Of a DNA stretch of 64,000 nucleotides, positions 45,231-53,231 are shown piece after piece. The notes beneath the pieces were generated by a model. It made no database searches. It was not told where the DNA came from and was given only the letters and a program-made list of their open reading frames with translations. How positions within the stretch are numbered: the first letter of the stretch is position 1; each line of letters opens with the position of its first letter. The position numbers and the translations under genes were made by a program. The DNA is from Candidatus Gastranaerophilales bacterium HUM_9 (GTDB taxonomy: Bacteria; Cyanobacteriota; Vampirovibrionia; Gastranaerophilales; Gastranaerophilaceae), in the NCBI GenBank assembly GCA_002103075.1, contig DABG01000018.1:468585-532584 (forward strand). The letters are read 5' to 3'.

Positions 45231-45480
45231 ATAAGAAAGGTTCGCAGGGATTCTTCGCTTGCTAACTCCTACGGTCGCGTTAAACGGGTCTACATATTTT
45301 GAATTAAATCAATTCTGTTAAATTCAAAATATTTCGCCCTCTGCTCCCTTGGCTCTGAATGACGTTTTATGTTTACATAACAGTTGATTTATGGATTGCC
45401 ACGTCGCGTTGCGACTCGCAATGACGACAATTCATAATCTACCTGAATAATGGTTTGTTTTTTTTCGTTTTTTTTTTGCA
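45231..45480. repeat. Dispersed repeat region, copy D
   Basis: No ORF. It contains ACAGTTGATTTATGGATTGCC, ACGTCGCG and GACTCGCAATGACG, a shortened version of the repeat at 12536 and 55397. Upstream is a GCAGGGATTCTTCGC module, related pieces of which occur near 12850, 53031 and 55380. Confidence 0.6.
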
Positions 45481-45610
45481 AAAAAAAAACGGTATTTAAT
45501 CATACCGCAACTTACACACTTACACACATTATAATTTCAAAACTTTTTTATATCCTAGTTTAAACCTTCTTTCATAATATAATTAACCTTTAAAATATTT
45601 AATCTAACCT
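45480..45610 (-). ncRNA. Putative small RNA with recurring-class promoter
   Basis: The minus strand carries a class promoter (45617-45646) and, about 130 bases later, a terminator (CGGTAT/ATACCG followed by ten Ts). The only ATG inside opens a 6-codon frame. The RNA contains GTGTGTAAGTGTGTAAG. Together with the unit near 38.3 kb it suggests that this promoter class also drives non-coding RNAs. Confidence 0.55.
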
Positions 45611-45616
45611 TACTCT

Positions 45617-45646
45617 TATATAAAGTTTTTCTGTTTCAAAAAATTG
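45617..45646 (-). promoter_or_regulatory. Recurring-class promoter (leftward)
   Basis: Minus strand: AAGCAATTTT, 14 bases, then CTTTATATAA. A GTTACA box lies about 33 bases upstream and is shared with the divergent promoter at 45696. Confidence 0.62.
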
Positions 45647-45695
45647 CTTATTTTAAACTGTGTTGTTAAGAAATGTAACGTAAAATATAAGTATT

Positions 45696-45727
45696 GAAAT
45701 TGAGATGATTTTTAAGACTTTATATTA
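45696..45727 (+). promoter_or_regulatory. Recurring-class promoter (rightward, variant)
   Basis: GAAATT, 17 bases, then CTTTATATTA, with TGTAACG 22 bases upstream of the GAAA element. It drives the Ser/Gly-rich gene at 45755. Confidence 0.5.
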
Positions 45728-45754
45728 GTGTAAGTATTAGAGGATATAAAAAAT

Positions 45755-46129
45755 ATGGCACTTGGATTTACTTCGCACTATTCACAATCTGAGCAACCTT
45801 TTGGTTCTTTGATTTTAAGTAACACAGAAAATGAAACAACAGGTTCTGTTGCATACAGCCCTAATAATAGTAGTTTACCGTCGTTATTATCACAGAATAC
45901 AGGTGATAGTTATGCATTTTCTGTATCTGTTAGTATTGATTATAGTCAGTATGCAAATTTTGTAGCAGCTTCTGGTTCAACTGAAACGGCCGGTTCTGTT
46001 GCGTACTCTGGAGGTTCAGTTGGATTCTCTGATTGTTCTTCTGGTGGAGCATCGTTTTCTGGCGGTTCTGTTTCTTGCTCATCGGGTGGTTCATCTGGTG
46101 GTGGTTGCTCTGCATCGTTTACGTGCTAG
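45755..46129 (+). CDS. Ser/Gly/Cys-rich low-complexity protein
   Basis: A 124-residue protein starting after AGAGGAT. It carries a duplicated GSVAYS motif (residues about 31-36 and 80-85) and a C-terminal 45 residues almost wholly of Ser, Gly, Cys and Phe, with five cysteines (CSSGG, SVSCSSGG, GGGCSASFTC). No signal peptide. It could be a surface or structural low-complexity protein; the tail also resembles substrates of heterocycle-forming RiPP enzymes, but no such enzyme is encoded nearby. Confidence 0.7.
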   Translation: MALGFTSHYSQSEQPFGSLILSNTENETTGSVAYSPNNSSLPSLLSQNTGDSYAFSVSVSIDYSQYANFVAASGSTETAGSVAYSGGSVGFSDCSSGGASFSGGSVSCSSGGSSGGGCSASFTC

Positions 46130-46140
46130 CAATAATGTTA

Positions 46141-46175
46141 AAAAGAGCCTGTACATTTGTACAGGCTCTTTTTTG
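46141..46175. terminator. Bidirectional terminator
   Basis: AAAAGAGCCTGTACA pairs with TGTACAGGCTCTTTT. It ends the rightward Ser/Gly-rich gene and, on the other strand, follows the stop of the zinc-ribbon gene at 46182. Confidence 0.85.
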
Positions 46176-46181
46176 TTTAAT

Positions 46182-46448
46182 TTATCTGCGTTCAGCATCA
46201 AAACATGCTTTGCATAAAATTTCTCTATCAGGTTTTGGTTTGAATGGAACTTTGGTGTGTGCTCCACATTTTGTGCAAACTGCATCATACAATTTCTTTC
46301 TGTTTTTTTGTCTGCGTTTTTTCCTGCATTCAGGGCATCTTTTTGGTTTGTTTGTTAGTCCTTTTTCTGCGTAAAACTCCTGTTCTCCTGCACTAAAAAT
46401 AAATTCAGCGGAACAATCTTCACAGATTAATGTTTCATCTTGGTACAT
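46182..46448 (-). CDS. Double zinc-ribbon protein
   Basis: An 88-residue protein with four CxxC knuckles: Cys9/12 and Cys38/41 form the first ribbon (ICEDC...RCPEC), and Cys58/61 and Cys79/82 the second (VCTKC...LCKAC) with VPFKPKPDREILC between. The families with this CxxCG...VPF-P...LCxxCF pattern are widespread, uncharacterised zinc-ribbon proteins. TAGGAG precedes the ATG. Nucleic-acid or ribosome binding is likely but unproven. Confidence 0.87.
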   Translation of the reverse strand: MYQDETLICEDCSAEFIFSAGEQEFYAEKGLTNKPKRCPECRKKRRQKNRKKLYDAVCTKCGAHTKVPFKPKPDREILCKACFDAERR

Positions 46449-46572
46449 GCAGTTTCTCCTAAATAATTACCGTGCTCGCAATTGCCGTTACTCTATTATA
46501 GACGTTTTTTTAGAAATTGCAAGAGGGTAAGTTAGAGAAAATTTAGTTTTGTAAGATATTTGTTTAATGTAA

Positions 46573-46610
46573 TAATAATGGGCGGTGACATTTGCCATCG
46601 CCCATTATAT
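46573..46610 (-). terminator. Hairpin after tpiA
   Basis: ATAATGGGCG pairs with CGCCCATTAT around an inner GGTGA/TGCCA loop. The T tract is weak, but the location directly after tpiA supports termination. Confidence 0.6.
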
Positions 46611-46638
46611 AATTTGTTCTTACTCTACGTAAAATATA

Positions 46639-47427
46639 TTATACAGCAACTTTCATTGAGTTAGTAATGATTTCGTTAAAGCTATCAGCTTTCAAGCTAG
46701 CACCACCAATTAAAGCACCGTCGATATCTGACATTGACATTTGTTCTTCAATTGTTGCAGGTTTTACAGAACCACCATACAAAATTCTGATTGAATCAGC
46801 TGTTTGAGCATCAGATACTTCAGAAACAACATTTCTAATCATAGCGATAACTCTGTTAGCTTCTTTAGCGTCACAAGATTTACCAGTACCGATAGCCCAG
46901 ATTGGTTCGTAAGCGATAACTGATTTTGCGATTTCTTCGTTTGACAATCCTGATAATGCAGCTCTAATTTGACTTGCGATGTGTTCATCTGTCACACCTG
47001 ATTCTCTTTGTTCTAGAGTTTCGCCACAGCAGATGATTGGTAACAAGCCACCAGCTAAGATAGCTTTTGCTTTTTTGTTAATCATTTCATCTGTTTCAGA
47101 GAAGTATTGTCTTCTTTCTGAGTGACCGATGATTACATATTTACAACCGATATCTTTTAACATTTCTACTGAAACTTCACCAGTATAAGCACCAGATTTT
47201 TCCCAGTGACAGTTTTGTGCTGCTAAAGCGATTTTGCCACATTTGCAGCCTGATAACATTTCTGATACTACTGCCAATGATGTAAATGTAGGTGCTACAA
47301 TTACTTCTGGTAATTGTTCTGCACTGATATCGTGTAATACTGATTTAATCCCTGTCATAAGTGATTTTGCATCAGCTTGTAATAAATTCATTTTCCAGTT
47401 TCCAGCCATAATTGGACGTCTTGACAT
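46639..47427 (-). CDS. tpiA: Triosephosphate isomerase
   Basis: Interconverts dihydroxyacetone phosphate and glyceraldehyde 3-phosphate. Catalytic Lys in GNWKMN (about residue 12), His in IIGHSERR, Glu in AYEPIWAIGTGK and phosphate-binding LYGGSVKP are all present. 262 residues is slightly longer than usual. AAAGGAG precedes the ATG. Confidence 0.97.
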   Translation of the reverse strand: MSRRPIMAGNWKMNLLQADAKSLMTGIKSVLHDISAEQLPEVIVAPTFTSLAVVSEMLSGCKCGKIALAAQNCHWEKSGAYTGEVSVEMLKDIGCKYVIIGHSERRQYFSETDEMINKKAKAILAGGLLPIICCGETLEQRESGVTDEHIASQIRAALSGLSNEEIAKSVIAYEPIWAIGTGKSCDAKEANRVIAMIRNVVSEVSDAQTADSIRILYGGSVKPATIEEQMSMSDIDGALIGGASLKADSFNEIITNSMKVAV

Positions 47428-47527
47428 AGTTTTTCTCCTTTTTTAGTAACCACATCTAGAGTTTAAAATAAACATAGTTTTCTATCAAGCCATTTTATTC
47501 GGCTCATATTAATAAAATATAAAATTC

Positions 47528-47563
47528 TTGACCATATTTTTAAAAAAAGTATATACTTTATAA
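47528..47563 (+). promoter_or_regulatory. glnA promoter region
   Basis: TTGACC, an 18-base spacer and TATACT give a sigma70-like promoter. The same place reads AGTATATACT (palindrome) then CTTTATAA, which overlaps the recurring class; the CAATTTT element is not well matched, so I do not count it as a firm member. Confidence 0.5.
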
Positions 47564-47597
47564 CTGAACACACACGTATGTATAAAAAGGAGGATTT

Positions 47598-48962
47598 ATG
47601 TCAGAATTTACATACAAAAGATTGGACGGAAAAAACTACACGGATGCTGATATTAAGGCAATCATTAAAGAAAAAGGTATCAGATTTATAAAACTTCAGT
47701 TTGTTGATATCAATGGACAAGTTAAGAATATGTCTATCCCTGCTCAACATATAGATAAGATTTTGGCTAACGAAATCATGTTAGATGGTTCTTCAATCAA
47801 AGGTTTTAGAAGTATTGAAACATCAGATATGTTCTTCTATCCTGATAAAAATACTTTTGAAGTATTACCTTGGAGAAGTGAAGACGGATATCAATCTGCA
47901 AGAATTATTTGTGATATTTATAATGCTGACGGTACTCCTTTTGAAGGCTGTCCTCGTTGTAACTTAAAAAGAGTTATGAACGAAGCTAAAAAACTTGGTT
48001 TTACAATGAACATCGGACCAGAAGCAGAGTTCTTCTTGTTCTCAAAAGATGAAGACGGTAATATTACAACATCAACTCAAGACAATGCTGGTTACTATGA
48101 TGTAGGACCAGAAGATTTGGGTGAAGATGTTCGTTCTGATATCGTTACAACTTTGCAAGATATGGGGTTTGATATCGAAGCATCTCACCACGAAGTTGCA
48201 GACGGTCAACACGAAGTAGACTTTAAATACTCTGATATTTTGACAACAGCTGATAACGTTGTTACTTTCAAAGTTGTTGTAAAAGCTATTGCAGCTCTTC
48301 ATTATTTACATGCAACATTTATGCCAAAACCAATTTACGGTATCAATGGCTCAGGTATGCACTGTAACGTTTCATTATTTAAAGACGGTAAAAACGCTTT
48401 TTATGATGAAAAAGCTGAATATCAACTTTCTGACACAGCAAGATATGCAATTGGTGGTATGCTTAAACACGTAAAAAGCATTACAGCAATCTTAAACCCA
48501 ACAGTAAACAGTTATAAACGTTTGGTTCCAGGGTATGAAGCTCCTGTATACTTGGCTTGGTCACTTGCTAACAGAAGTGCATTATTAAGAGTTCCTGCAA
48601 AAAGAGGTATTGCAACAAGAGTTGAACTTCGTTCGCCAGATCCATCTTGTAACCCATACTTAGCATTTGCTACTATTTTAGAAGCGTGCTTAGATGGTAT
48701 TAGAAATAAGATTGAACCACCAGCAGCTGTTGAATCAAATATTTATAAATTGTCTACAAAAGAAAGAAAAAGACAAAAAATTGATTCACTTCCAGGAACA
48801 TTGAAAGAAGCTGTTGATATGCTTGACCGTTCATTAGTTGCAAATGCTGCTTTAGGTCAACATATTATGAACGAATTTGTTACAGCAAAAGAAAAAGAAT
48901 GGGATTCTTATAGAACTGCTGTTACTAAATGGGAATTAGATAAATACCTAGGTAGATACTAG
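47598..48962 (+). CDS. glnA: Glutamine synthetase, type I
   Basis: Makes glutamine from glutamate, ammonia and ATP. The beta-grasp N-terminus contains LDGSSIKGFRSIETSDM, the catalytic domain has GPEAEFFLF, EASHHEVADGQHEVDF, NGSGMHCNVSLF and NPTVNSYKRLVPGYEAP, and the RSALLRVPA flap follows. 454 residues and the lack of the extra C-terminal insert favour the GSI-alpha (Gram-positive-like) type. An excellent AAAAGGAGG site precedes the ATG. Confidence 0.96.
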   Translation: MSEFTYKRLDGKNYTDADIKAIIKEKGIRFIKLQFVDINGQVKNMSIPAQHIDKILANEIMLDGSSIKGFRSIETSDMFFYPDKNTFEVLPWRSEDGYQSARIICDIYNADGTPFEGCPRCNLKRVMNEAKKLGFTMNIGPEAEFFLFSKDEDGNITTSTQDNAGYYDVGPEDLGEDVRSDIVTTLQDMGFDIEASHHEVADGQHEVDFKYSDILTTADNVVTFKVVVKAIAALHYLHATFMPKPIYGINGSGMHCNVSLFKDGKNAFYDEKAEYQLSDTARYAIGGMLKHVKSITAILNPTVNSYKRLVPGYEAPVYLAWSLANRSALLRVPAKRGIATRVELRSPDPSCNPYLAFATILEACLDGIRNKIEPPAAVESNIYKLSTKERKRQKIDSLPGTLKEAVDMLDRSLVANAALGQHIMNEFVTAKEKEWDSYRTAVTKWELDKYLGRY

Positions 48963-48987
48963 TTCTTTATAAAAATTCAAATACGAA

Positions 48988-49019
48988 AAAACAGGTAGTT
49001 GGGGACTACCTGTTTTTTT
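48988..49019 (+). terminator. Terminator of glnA
   Basis: AACAGGTAGT pairs with ACTACCTGTT around a TGGGG loop, followed by seven Ts. Confidence 0.88.
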
Positions 49020-49030
49020 GATTTTTAATT

Positions 49031-49048
49031 GGGGGGGGAGGGGAGGGG
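49031..49048 (+). other. G-run with quadruplex potential
   Basis: Eight Gs, A, four Gs, A, four Gs in succession: four G-tracts of four or more in an otherwise AT-rich intergenic stretch just behind the glnA terminator. There is no ORF across it. Confidence 0.6.
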
Positions 49049-49173
49049 TGATAATTATAAAATTAAATCTGTTTTTTAGTCTACATTAGGTGCAGGACTA
49101 TATATATTTGTTTTTATTTGAGTTTTTAATGTACATTAAATACGTTTTTATTCATTTTGATAAAGTTCAAGAA

Positions 49174-49476
49174 TTAGATGTAGTATCCTAAATCCATTCT
49201 TGATAAAGTTCTGTTTGATACTCCAACAGATGTGAATGCGTCTATTCCGAAAATATGACTGCAAGGTCTGCTGAATCCGAACCCGAATGTTGAAAATCCA
49301 AGTCCATAGTTGTTAAAACCGAAGTTGTAATTGTTGAAACCGTAGTTGTTGCAACCAAATCCTGTGTAGCTACCAAAAGAATATGGTCTGTGACAACAAT
49401 TGTTTCCTGCTGCTAATCCGATACCAACACCGGTTAGAGCTCCAAAGGCTACGCCTGTCCAAAATTTTCCACTCAT
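49174..49476 (-). CDS. Gly/Phe/Asn/Tyr-rich protein with N-terminal glycine-zipper helix
   Basis: A 100-residue protein. Residues 3-24 form a glycine-rich hydrophobic helix (WTGVAFGALTGVGIGLAAG), like glycine-zipper membrane segments. Residues 30-75 repeat NNYGFNN / FGF-type units. The C-terminus is unrelated. It resembles small exported or surface low-complexity proteins. The ATG follows GGGGATAA, and a clear recurring-class promoter precedes it. Confidence 0.7.
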   Translation of the reverse strand: MSGKFWTGVAFGALTGVGIGLAAGNNCCHRPYSFGSYTGFGCNNYGFNNYNFGFNNYGLGFSTFGFGFSRPCSHIFGIDAFTSVGVSNRTLSRMDLGYYI

Positions 49477-49507
49477 TTTAAATTATCCCCAATTTATTCC
49501 CCGTATT

Positions 49508-49537
49508 TATATAAAGAATTTTTATTTTGAAAAATTG
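49508..49537 (-). promoter_or_regulatory. Recurring-class promoter of the Gly/Phe-rich gene
   Basis: Minus strand: AATCAATTTT, 14 bases, then CTTTATATAA. No clear TGTAAC box is nearby. Confidence 0.6.
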
Positions 49538-49730
49538 ATTAATTTGTTTGAATAATTTAAGAAAAATTTTGTATATCTGCTCAATTCCAATAATAGCGTG
49601 AAATGTTTGCTTTACAAAACTTAATAATATATCTTTTATTATTAAAGAATTTTCAAAAATTGCCGTCATGAGAAGTAGTATGACGTGTAGCATACTATGT
49701 TTGTAATTGTAAGTAATAAGATTAGGACGT

Positions 49731-52337
49731 ATGTCAAACGGAGTAAATAACGATAATAACGAAAATAAAGCTATTTCGATAAACGAACTTCAAAAGAAAA
49801 TAACAAGTTCAGAATCGACGATTTATACTGAGCAAGGTATGAAGTCGATTTTTGACGCTTATAATACAAATAAAAAATCTAAAGCTGATAGTGTTGAGGT
49901 CTTAGATTCTAAAGAAATGCAAGAATTAGTCAACGACATGAAGTCTTATGATGGCAAGGTTGATGGGAATAATGACGGCGTTATTGATATACAAGAAGCT
50001 GAATTATTTGTAAAAGATTTTAATGAAAAACATAAGGACTCACAAATTCAAACAAGCGATTTGTTTGGGTTTGTAGAAAATTTCTTTAAACGTGAAAAAG
50101 TTAATAAGAAATCGAGTATTCCTGTTAAAAAATCCGTGAAAACTGTTGGAAAACCACTTTCACACAAAACTGTTTCACTAGTTGCTAGTGTTGATGGTGA
50201 GCCTAAGGATATAGACGTTGATATAGAATTATATGCTACAAAAGATAAAAAATATCTGCTTTTGTATAAATATGGAGCAATAAAAGGGTCTGAATTTGAA
50301 CCTCATATTGCAAAAGAGTATGGTTATACAGGCGAGAACGCTTGGAATGAGTTTATAACTAACTCACTTAATTTTGACCCTAATACCTATGAAATAAATT
50401 TTATGCCAATGAATAAAGGTTATAAAAATACTAAAGTTAATGATTTAGGGGGTGTTAGTTCAGCTACGTCTTTGTCTAAATTGGGTAAGGTTGGTTTTGT
50501 TCCTCCAACTGAAGAAGAGCTAAGAAAAATTGATAATAGATATTCTAATCCTGATATGACTAATACAATAAAAGTATTTTGTGACTTTTTAAAAGAGTCT
50601 ATTGCTCAAGCTGAATTAGATTTGAATAATGATGAAAAAACTTATGGGTGGGCAGAAAAAGTAGCTGATAGTATTGGTGAATTACGTGATGTTAATACTA
50701 TGGCAAATATGCGTGAGTTGATTGCAAACTCTAAAAAATATTTGTATATGATGATGAATGCTGATAATTCGCCTGAGGGTATAAAATCAGGTAAAGATTT
50801 TATTACTGTTTTTAAAAATTTTACTGGTAAAAAAGATTTTAATGAAAAAGAGATTATGAAGTTTTTACAGACAAAACAAAAATATGATTCTCATGAATCA
50901 GTTATAAAAACTTATAAATACATAAAAAATAATTTGAATGGTTCTGTAAAAGAATACGCAAAATATTATTATAGCAATCAATTTAATAGTGATTTTAAAG
51001 CTGACCAATATAACCAAACAAAAACAATAGAAGCCTATGACAACATGTATAACATGTTTGCATCTTTGACGGGTATGTCAAAAAATAATTTTCATAATTT
51101 GTTAGATGAAATTATTTCAAAGGGTGAAGATCCGATAGAGTTTTTGAAAAAATTCTCGAGCAATATAATCGCTATATCTGAACAAAATGTTAAAGAAACT
51201 TTAGGTCTTAAGGATTTAAAAAATTTAGATGATTATGAAGATAATTTGAAAGATGAATATGATGATATAAGAAAAATAGCATTAGGTGATGACGGTGACT
51301 TAGTAAATAGAATTTCTAAATACAATGATTCACAGATTATAGGCGGTTCTGTAGTCAGTGGTGTTGCACAAATGGGATTGTATGCAGCATGTATGGCAAT
51401 TTGTCCTGAATTTGCGTTTGCAAAAGGTATTCAGGCAGCTTCGTCAACTGTTAGAGGAAGTGTCGGAGCAATTGAAGCAGTATTTTCAAATGGTGGTAGA
51501 ACTGGCATGTCTTATGCGCTTACTGCGACTTTAAAACAAGCATCTACATCAGGTTCGGTTCTTTCATTGCTATCAAAAGAGGGTTTGAAGTCTGGTTCTT
51601 CTTATGCTTTATCATCAATCGTTGTTGATAGCACAAATAGATTGGCAGATGATATTGATGAAGATAATTTTGAGGCTTTTAAATCTGTTGGTAAAACTGC
51701 TGCAATAGAGTTTTTGGCAGGATATTTCTTTGATGGATTTTTGAAAGCTAAGATATTTAAAAAAGGTGAAACTAAAGTAATAGAAAAAGAAGATGCTGTT
51801 AAAGCTGGTTTTCAAGAAACGGGTGAAAAGTTCTTAGGTTCATTAAATATACGTTTTGATGCTGAATTTGTTGGTAAAATTGCAGCTACAAGAGCAGTTG
51901 CAGGTGGCATTGGCGGAACCAAAGATAGCGTAAAAGAAACCTTCAAAGAGTCTTGTTCTGGTCAATATAGTATAAGCAGTATTGGTTTAGCTTTTGTTGC
52001 TGGTGCAATATCAAATGCAACTATGATTAAGTTTAAAAACTCTAGTTTTACAAAAGAAGAACACAAGATTTTGGGTAAATTTATTGAAAAAGCACCTAAG
52101 AAGGGTACTAAAAATGATATAACCGCTTACTTGAATTCATTAGAACCAGATGAACAGGTCTATGTAAAAGATTATTTGCAAAAAGTTAAAGTTCAGGTTT
52201 TGGAATATATGAATAACCATTCAGATGAGAACGGTGCAGAAGAGGTGCTTCAATATATTAAATCGGCACCTGATGTACTTGATGAAATGATAATAAATTA
52301 TGCGGCTATTGAAGATAGTATTAATATTGCTAAGTAA
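49731..52337 (+). CDS. Large EF-hand-containing protein of unknown function
   Basis: 868 residues, no signal peptide. A perfect 12-residue EF-hand loop lies at residues 78-89 (DGNNDGVIDIQE), inside a helix-loop-helix, so calcium binding is likely. Residues 100-530 are helical and charged. Residues about 535-690 are Gly/Ala/Ser-rich with hydrophobic helices (VVSGVAQMGLYAACMAI; SYALTATLKQAS), which could insert in membranes. The C-terminus is helical and charged. I do not recognise a family. The gene starts after TTAGGACGT. Confidence 0.75.
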   Translation: MSNGVNNDNNENKAISINELQKKITSSESTIYTEQGMKSIFDAYNTNKKSKADSVEVLDSKEMQELVNDMKSYDGKVDGNNDGVIDIQEAELFVKDFNEKHKDSQIQTSDLFGFVENFFKREKVNKKSSIPVKKSVKTVGKPLSHKTVSLVASVDGEPKDIDVDIELYATKDKKYLLLYKYGAIKGSEFEPHIAKEYGYTGENAWNEFITNSLNFDPNTYEINFMPMNKGYKNTKVNDLGGVSSATSLSKLGKVGFVPPTEEELRKIDNRYSNPDMTNTIKVFCDFLKESIAQAELDLNNDEKTYGWAEKVADSIGELRDVNTMANMRELIANSKKYLYMMMNADNSPEGIKSGKDFITVFKNFTGKKDFNEKEIMKFLQTKQKYDSHESVIKTYKYIKNNLNGSVKEYAKYYYSNQFNSDFKADQYNQTKTIEAYDNMYNMFASLTGMSKNNFHNLLDEIISKGEDPIEFLKKFSSNIIAISEQNVKETLGLKDLKNLDDYEDNLKDEYDDIRKIALGDDGDLVNRISKYNDSQIIGGSVVSGVAQMGLYAACMAICPEFAFAKGIQAASSTVRGSVGAIEAVFSNGGRTGMSYALTATLKQASTSGSVLSLLSKEGLKSGSSYALSSIVVDSTNRLADDIDEDNFEAFKSVGKTAAIEFLAGYFFDGFLKAKIFKKGETKVIEKEDAVKAGFQETGEKFLGSLNIRFDAEFVGKIAATRAVAGGIGGTKDSVKETFKESCSGQYSISSIGLAFVAGAISNATMIKFKNSSFTKEEHKILGKFIEKAPKKGTKNDITAYLNSLEPDEQVYVKDYLQKVKVQVLEYMNNHSDENGAEEVLQYIKSAPDVLDEMIINYAAIEDSINIAK

Positions 52338-52354
52338 GTTGCTAAGAATTTTAT

Positions 52355-52380
52355 CGTGTTCAATCAAATCGTTGAACACG
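52355..52380 (+). terminator. Hairpin after the EF-hand gene
   Basis: CGTGTTCAA pairs with TTGAACACG with an 8-base loop. No T tract follows, so it may stabilise the mRNA end or be part of a repeat rather than terminate. Confidence 0.45.
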
Positions 52381-52394
52381 AGTTACAGTTATTC

Positions 52395-52460
52395 GTCATT
52401 GTGAAGCTCAAACTATGTTTGAGCTGTGGCAATCCATAAATCAACAGTTTTGCATATATT
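52395..52460 (+). repeat. Dispersed intergenic repeat, short copy C
   Basis: It contains TTCGTCATTGTGA and GGCAATCCATAAATCAACAG, modules shared with the repeats at 12536 and 55397, here joined by a GCTCAAAC/GTTTGAGC hairpin. Confidence 0.7.
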
Positions 52461-52543
52461 TATGAATTATTTTAAAATTACCCTTGTTGTAAACTATTGC
52501 ATTCAATCTTGTAAAAATATCTTAATAAAACCTGAAAAATAAG

Positions 52544-52572
52544 CAATTTTTTTTATTATGAAACTTATATAA
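52544..52572 (+). promoter_or_regulatory. Recurring-class promoter of the NVNFG-protein gene
   Basis: AAGCAATTTT, 13 bases, then CTTATATAA (one T fewer than consensus). The start codon follows 29 bases later behind TGGAGTGTGT. Confidence 0.58.
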
Positions 52573-52600
52573 AACGTGTGTAATAATATTTGGAGTGTGT

Positions 52601-53026
52601 ATGCAGTCACAGAATTCTAATGTTAATTTTGGAATGGCGTTTAGAAGTCCGTCTAGGTCTGCAATGCCTTATTTTAAAAAGTATTTAGCCAATGGTACTG
52701 ATAGAATTGATACATCAGCGTTGGGTGAGTTTGTTGTAAAGCAATCAAAGAACGAAAAAGTGGATTTACAATATTTACACACTAAAAATGGTGATATGTT
52801 TGAAGTGTTTGAGGTAGATAATCCAAAGAATAAGGTTATTGTACCAATTAAAAATGCTATTTTAAACGAAGTTAAACCAAAAGGATTTTTGGATAATTTA
52901 AAGGATTGGTTTAAGATAAGAACTGCAAGTTATGAGTATCTTCCATTAGGTTCAATGGAGAATATGCCATCAGAACTAAAACAAGCTGGTGAGATTGCAG
53001 ATAGCATGGAAAAGAAGTTAGCTTAA
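52601..53026 (+). CDS. Unknown protein with N-terminal NVNFG tag
   Basis: A 141-residue protein from the ATG behind TGGAG (a GTG two codons earlier is in frame). Residues 7-11 (NVNFG) resemble the I/N-x-F-x-G tag of other unknown proteins in this window. The rest alternates strands and helices (LGEFVVKQSK, MFEVFEVDNPKNKVIVPI) and ends in an acidic helix. No family is recognised. Confidence 0.7.
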   Translation: MQSQNSNVNFGMAFRSPSRSAMPYFKKYLANGTDRIDTSALGEFVVKQSKNEKVDLQYLHTKNGDMFEVFEVDNPKNKVIVPIKNAILNEVKPKGFLDNLKDWFKIRTASYEYLPLGSMENMPSELKQAGEIADSMEKKLA

Positions 53027-53120
53027 ATCCCTGCGAACAAAACATAATATATTAAGTAATGTAAAGATTTCTTATGCGTAGTGATGTTCAGTCATATCAT
53101 ATAATGAGATAGAAACTCTA

Positions 53121-53148
53121 TTGACAATATGGATTGAGAGTATAGAAT
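53121..53148 (+). promoter_or_regulatory. Sigma70-type promoter of tuf
   Basis: A consensus TTGACA, 16 bases, TAGAAT. The leader of about 75 bases before the ATG contains repeated GAGTTAAACTT segments. Confidence 0.65.
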
Positions 53149-53231
53149 ATATAATATGAGTTAAACTTAAAAAAGAGAGTTAAACTTTATAAAGTTAGTA
53201 GTATATAGTAAAAGAAAAGGAGATTAATCTC

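Noticed and set aside
47528..47563. glnA as a firm member of the recurring promoter class
   Set aside because: It has GTATATACTTTATA, but the CAATTTT element is out of register and a normal TTGACC-18-TATACT promoter explains it.
48989..49018. Riboswitch after glnA
   Set aside because: It is a simple hairpin plus T tract behind the stop codon, fully explained as a terminator.
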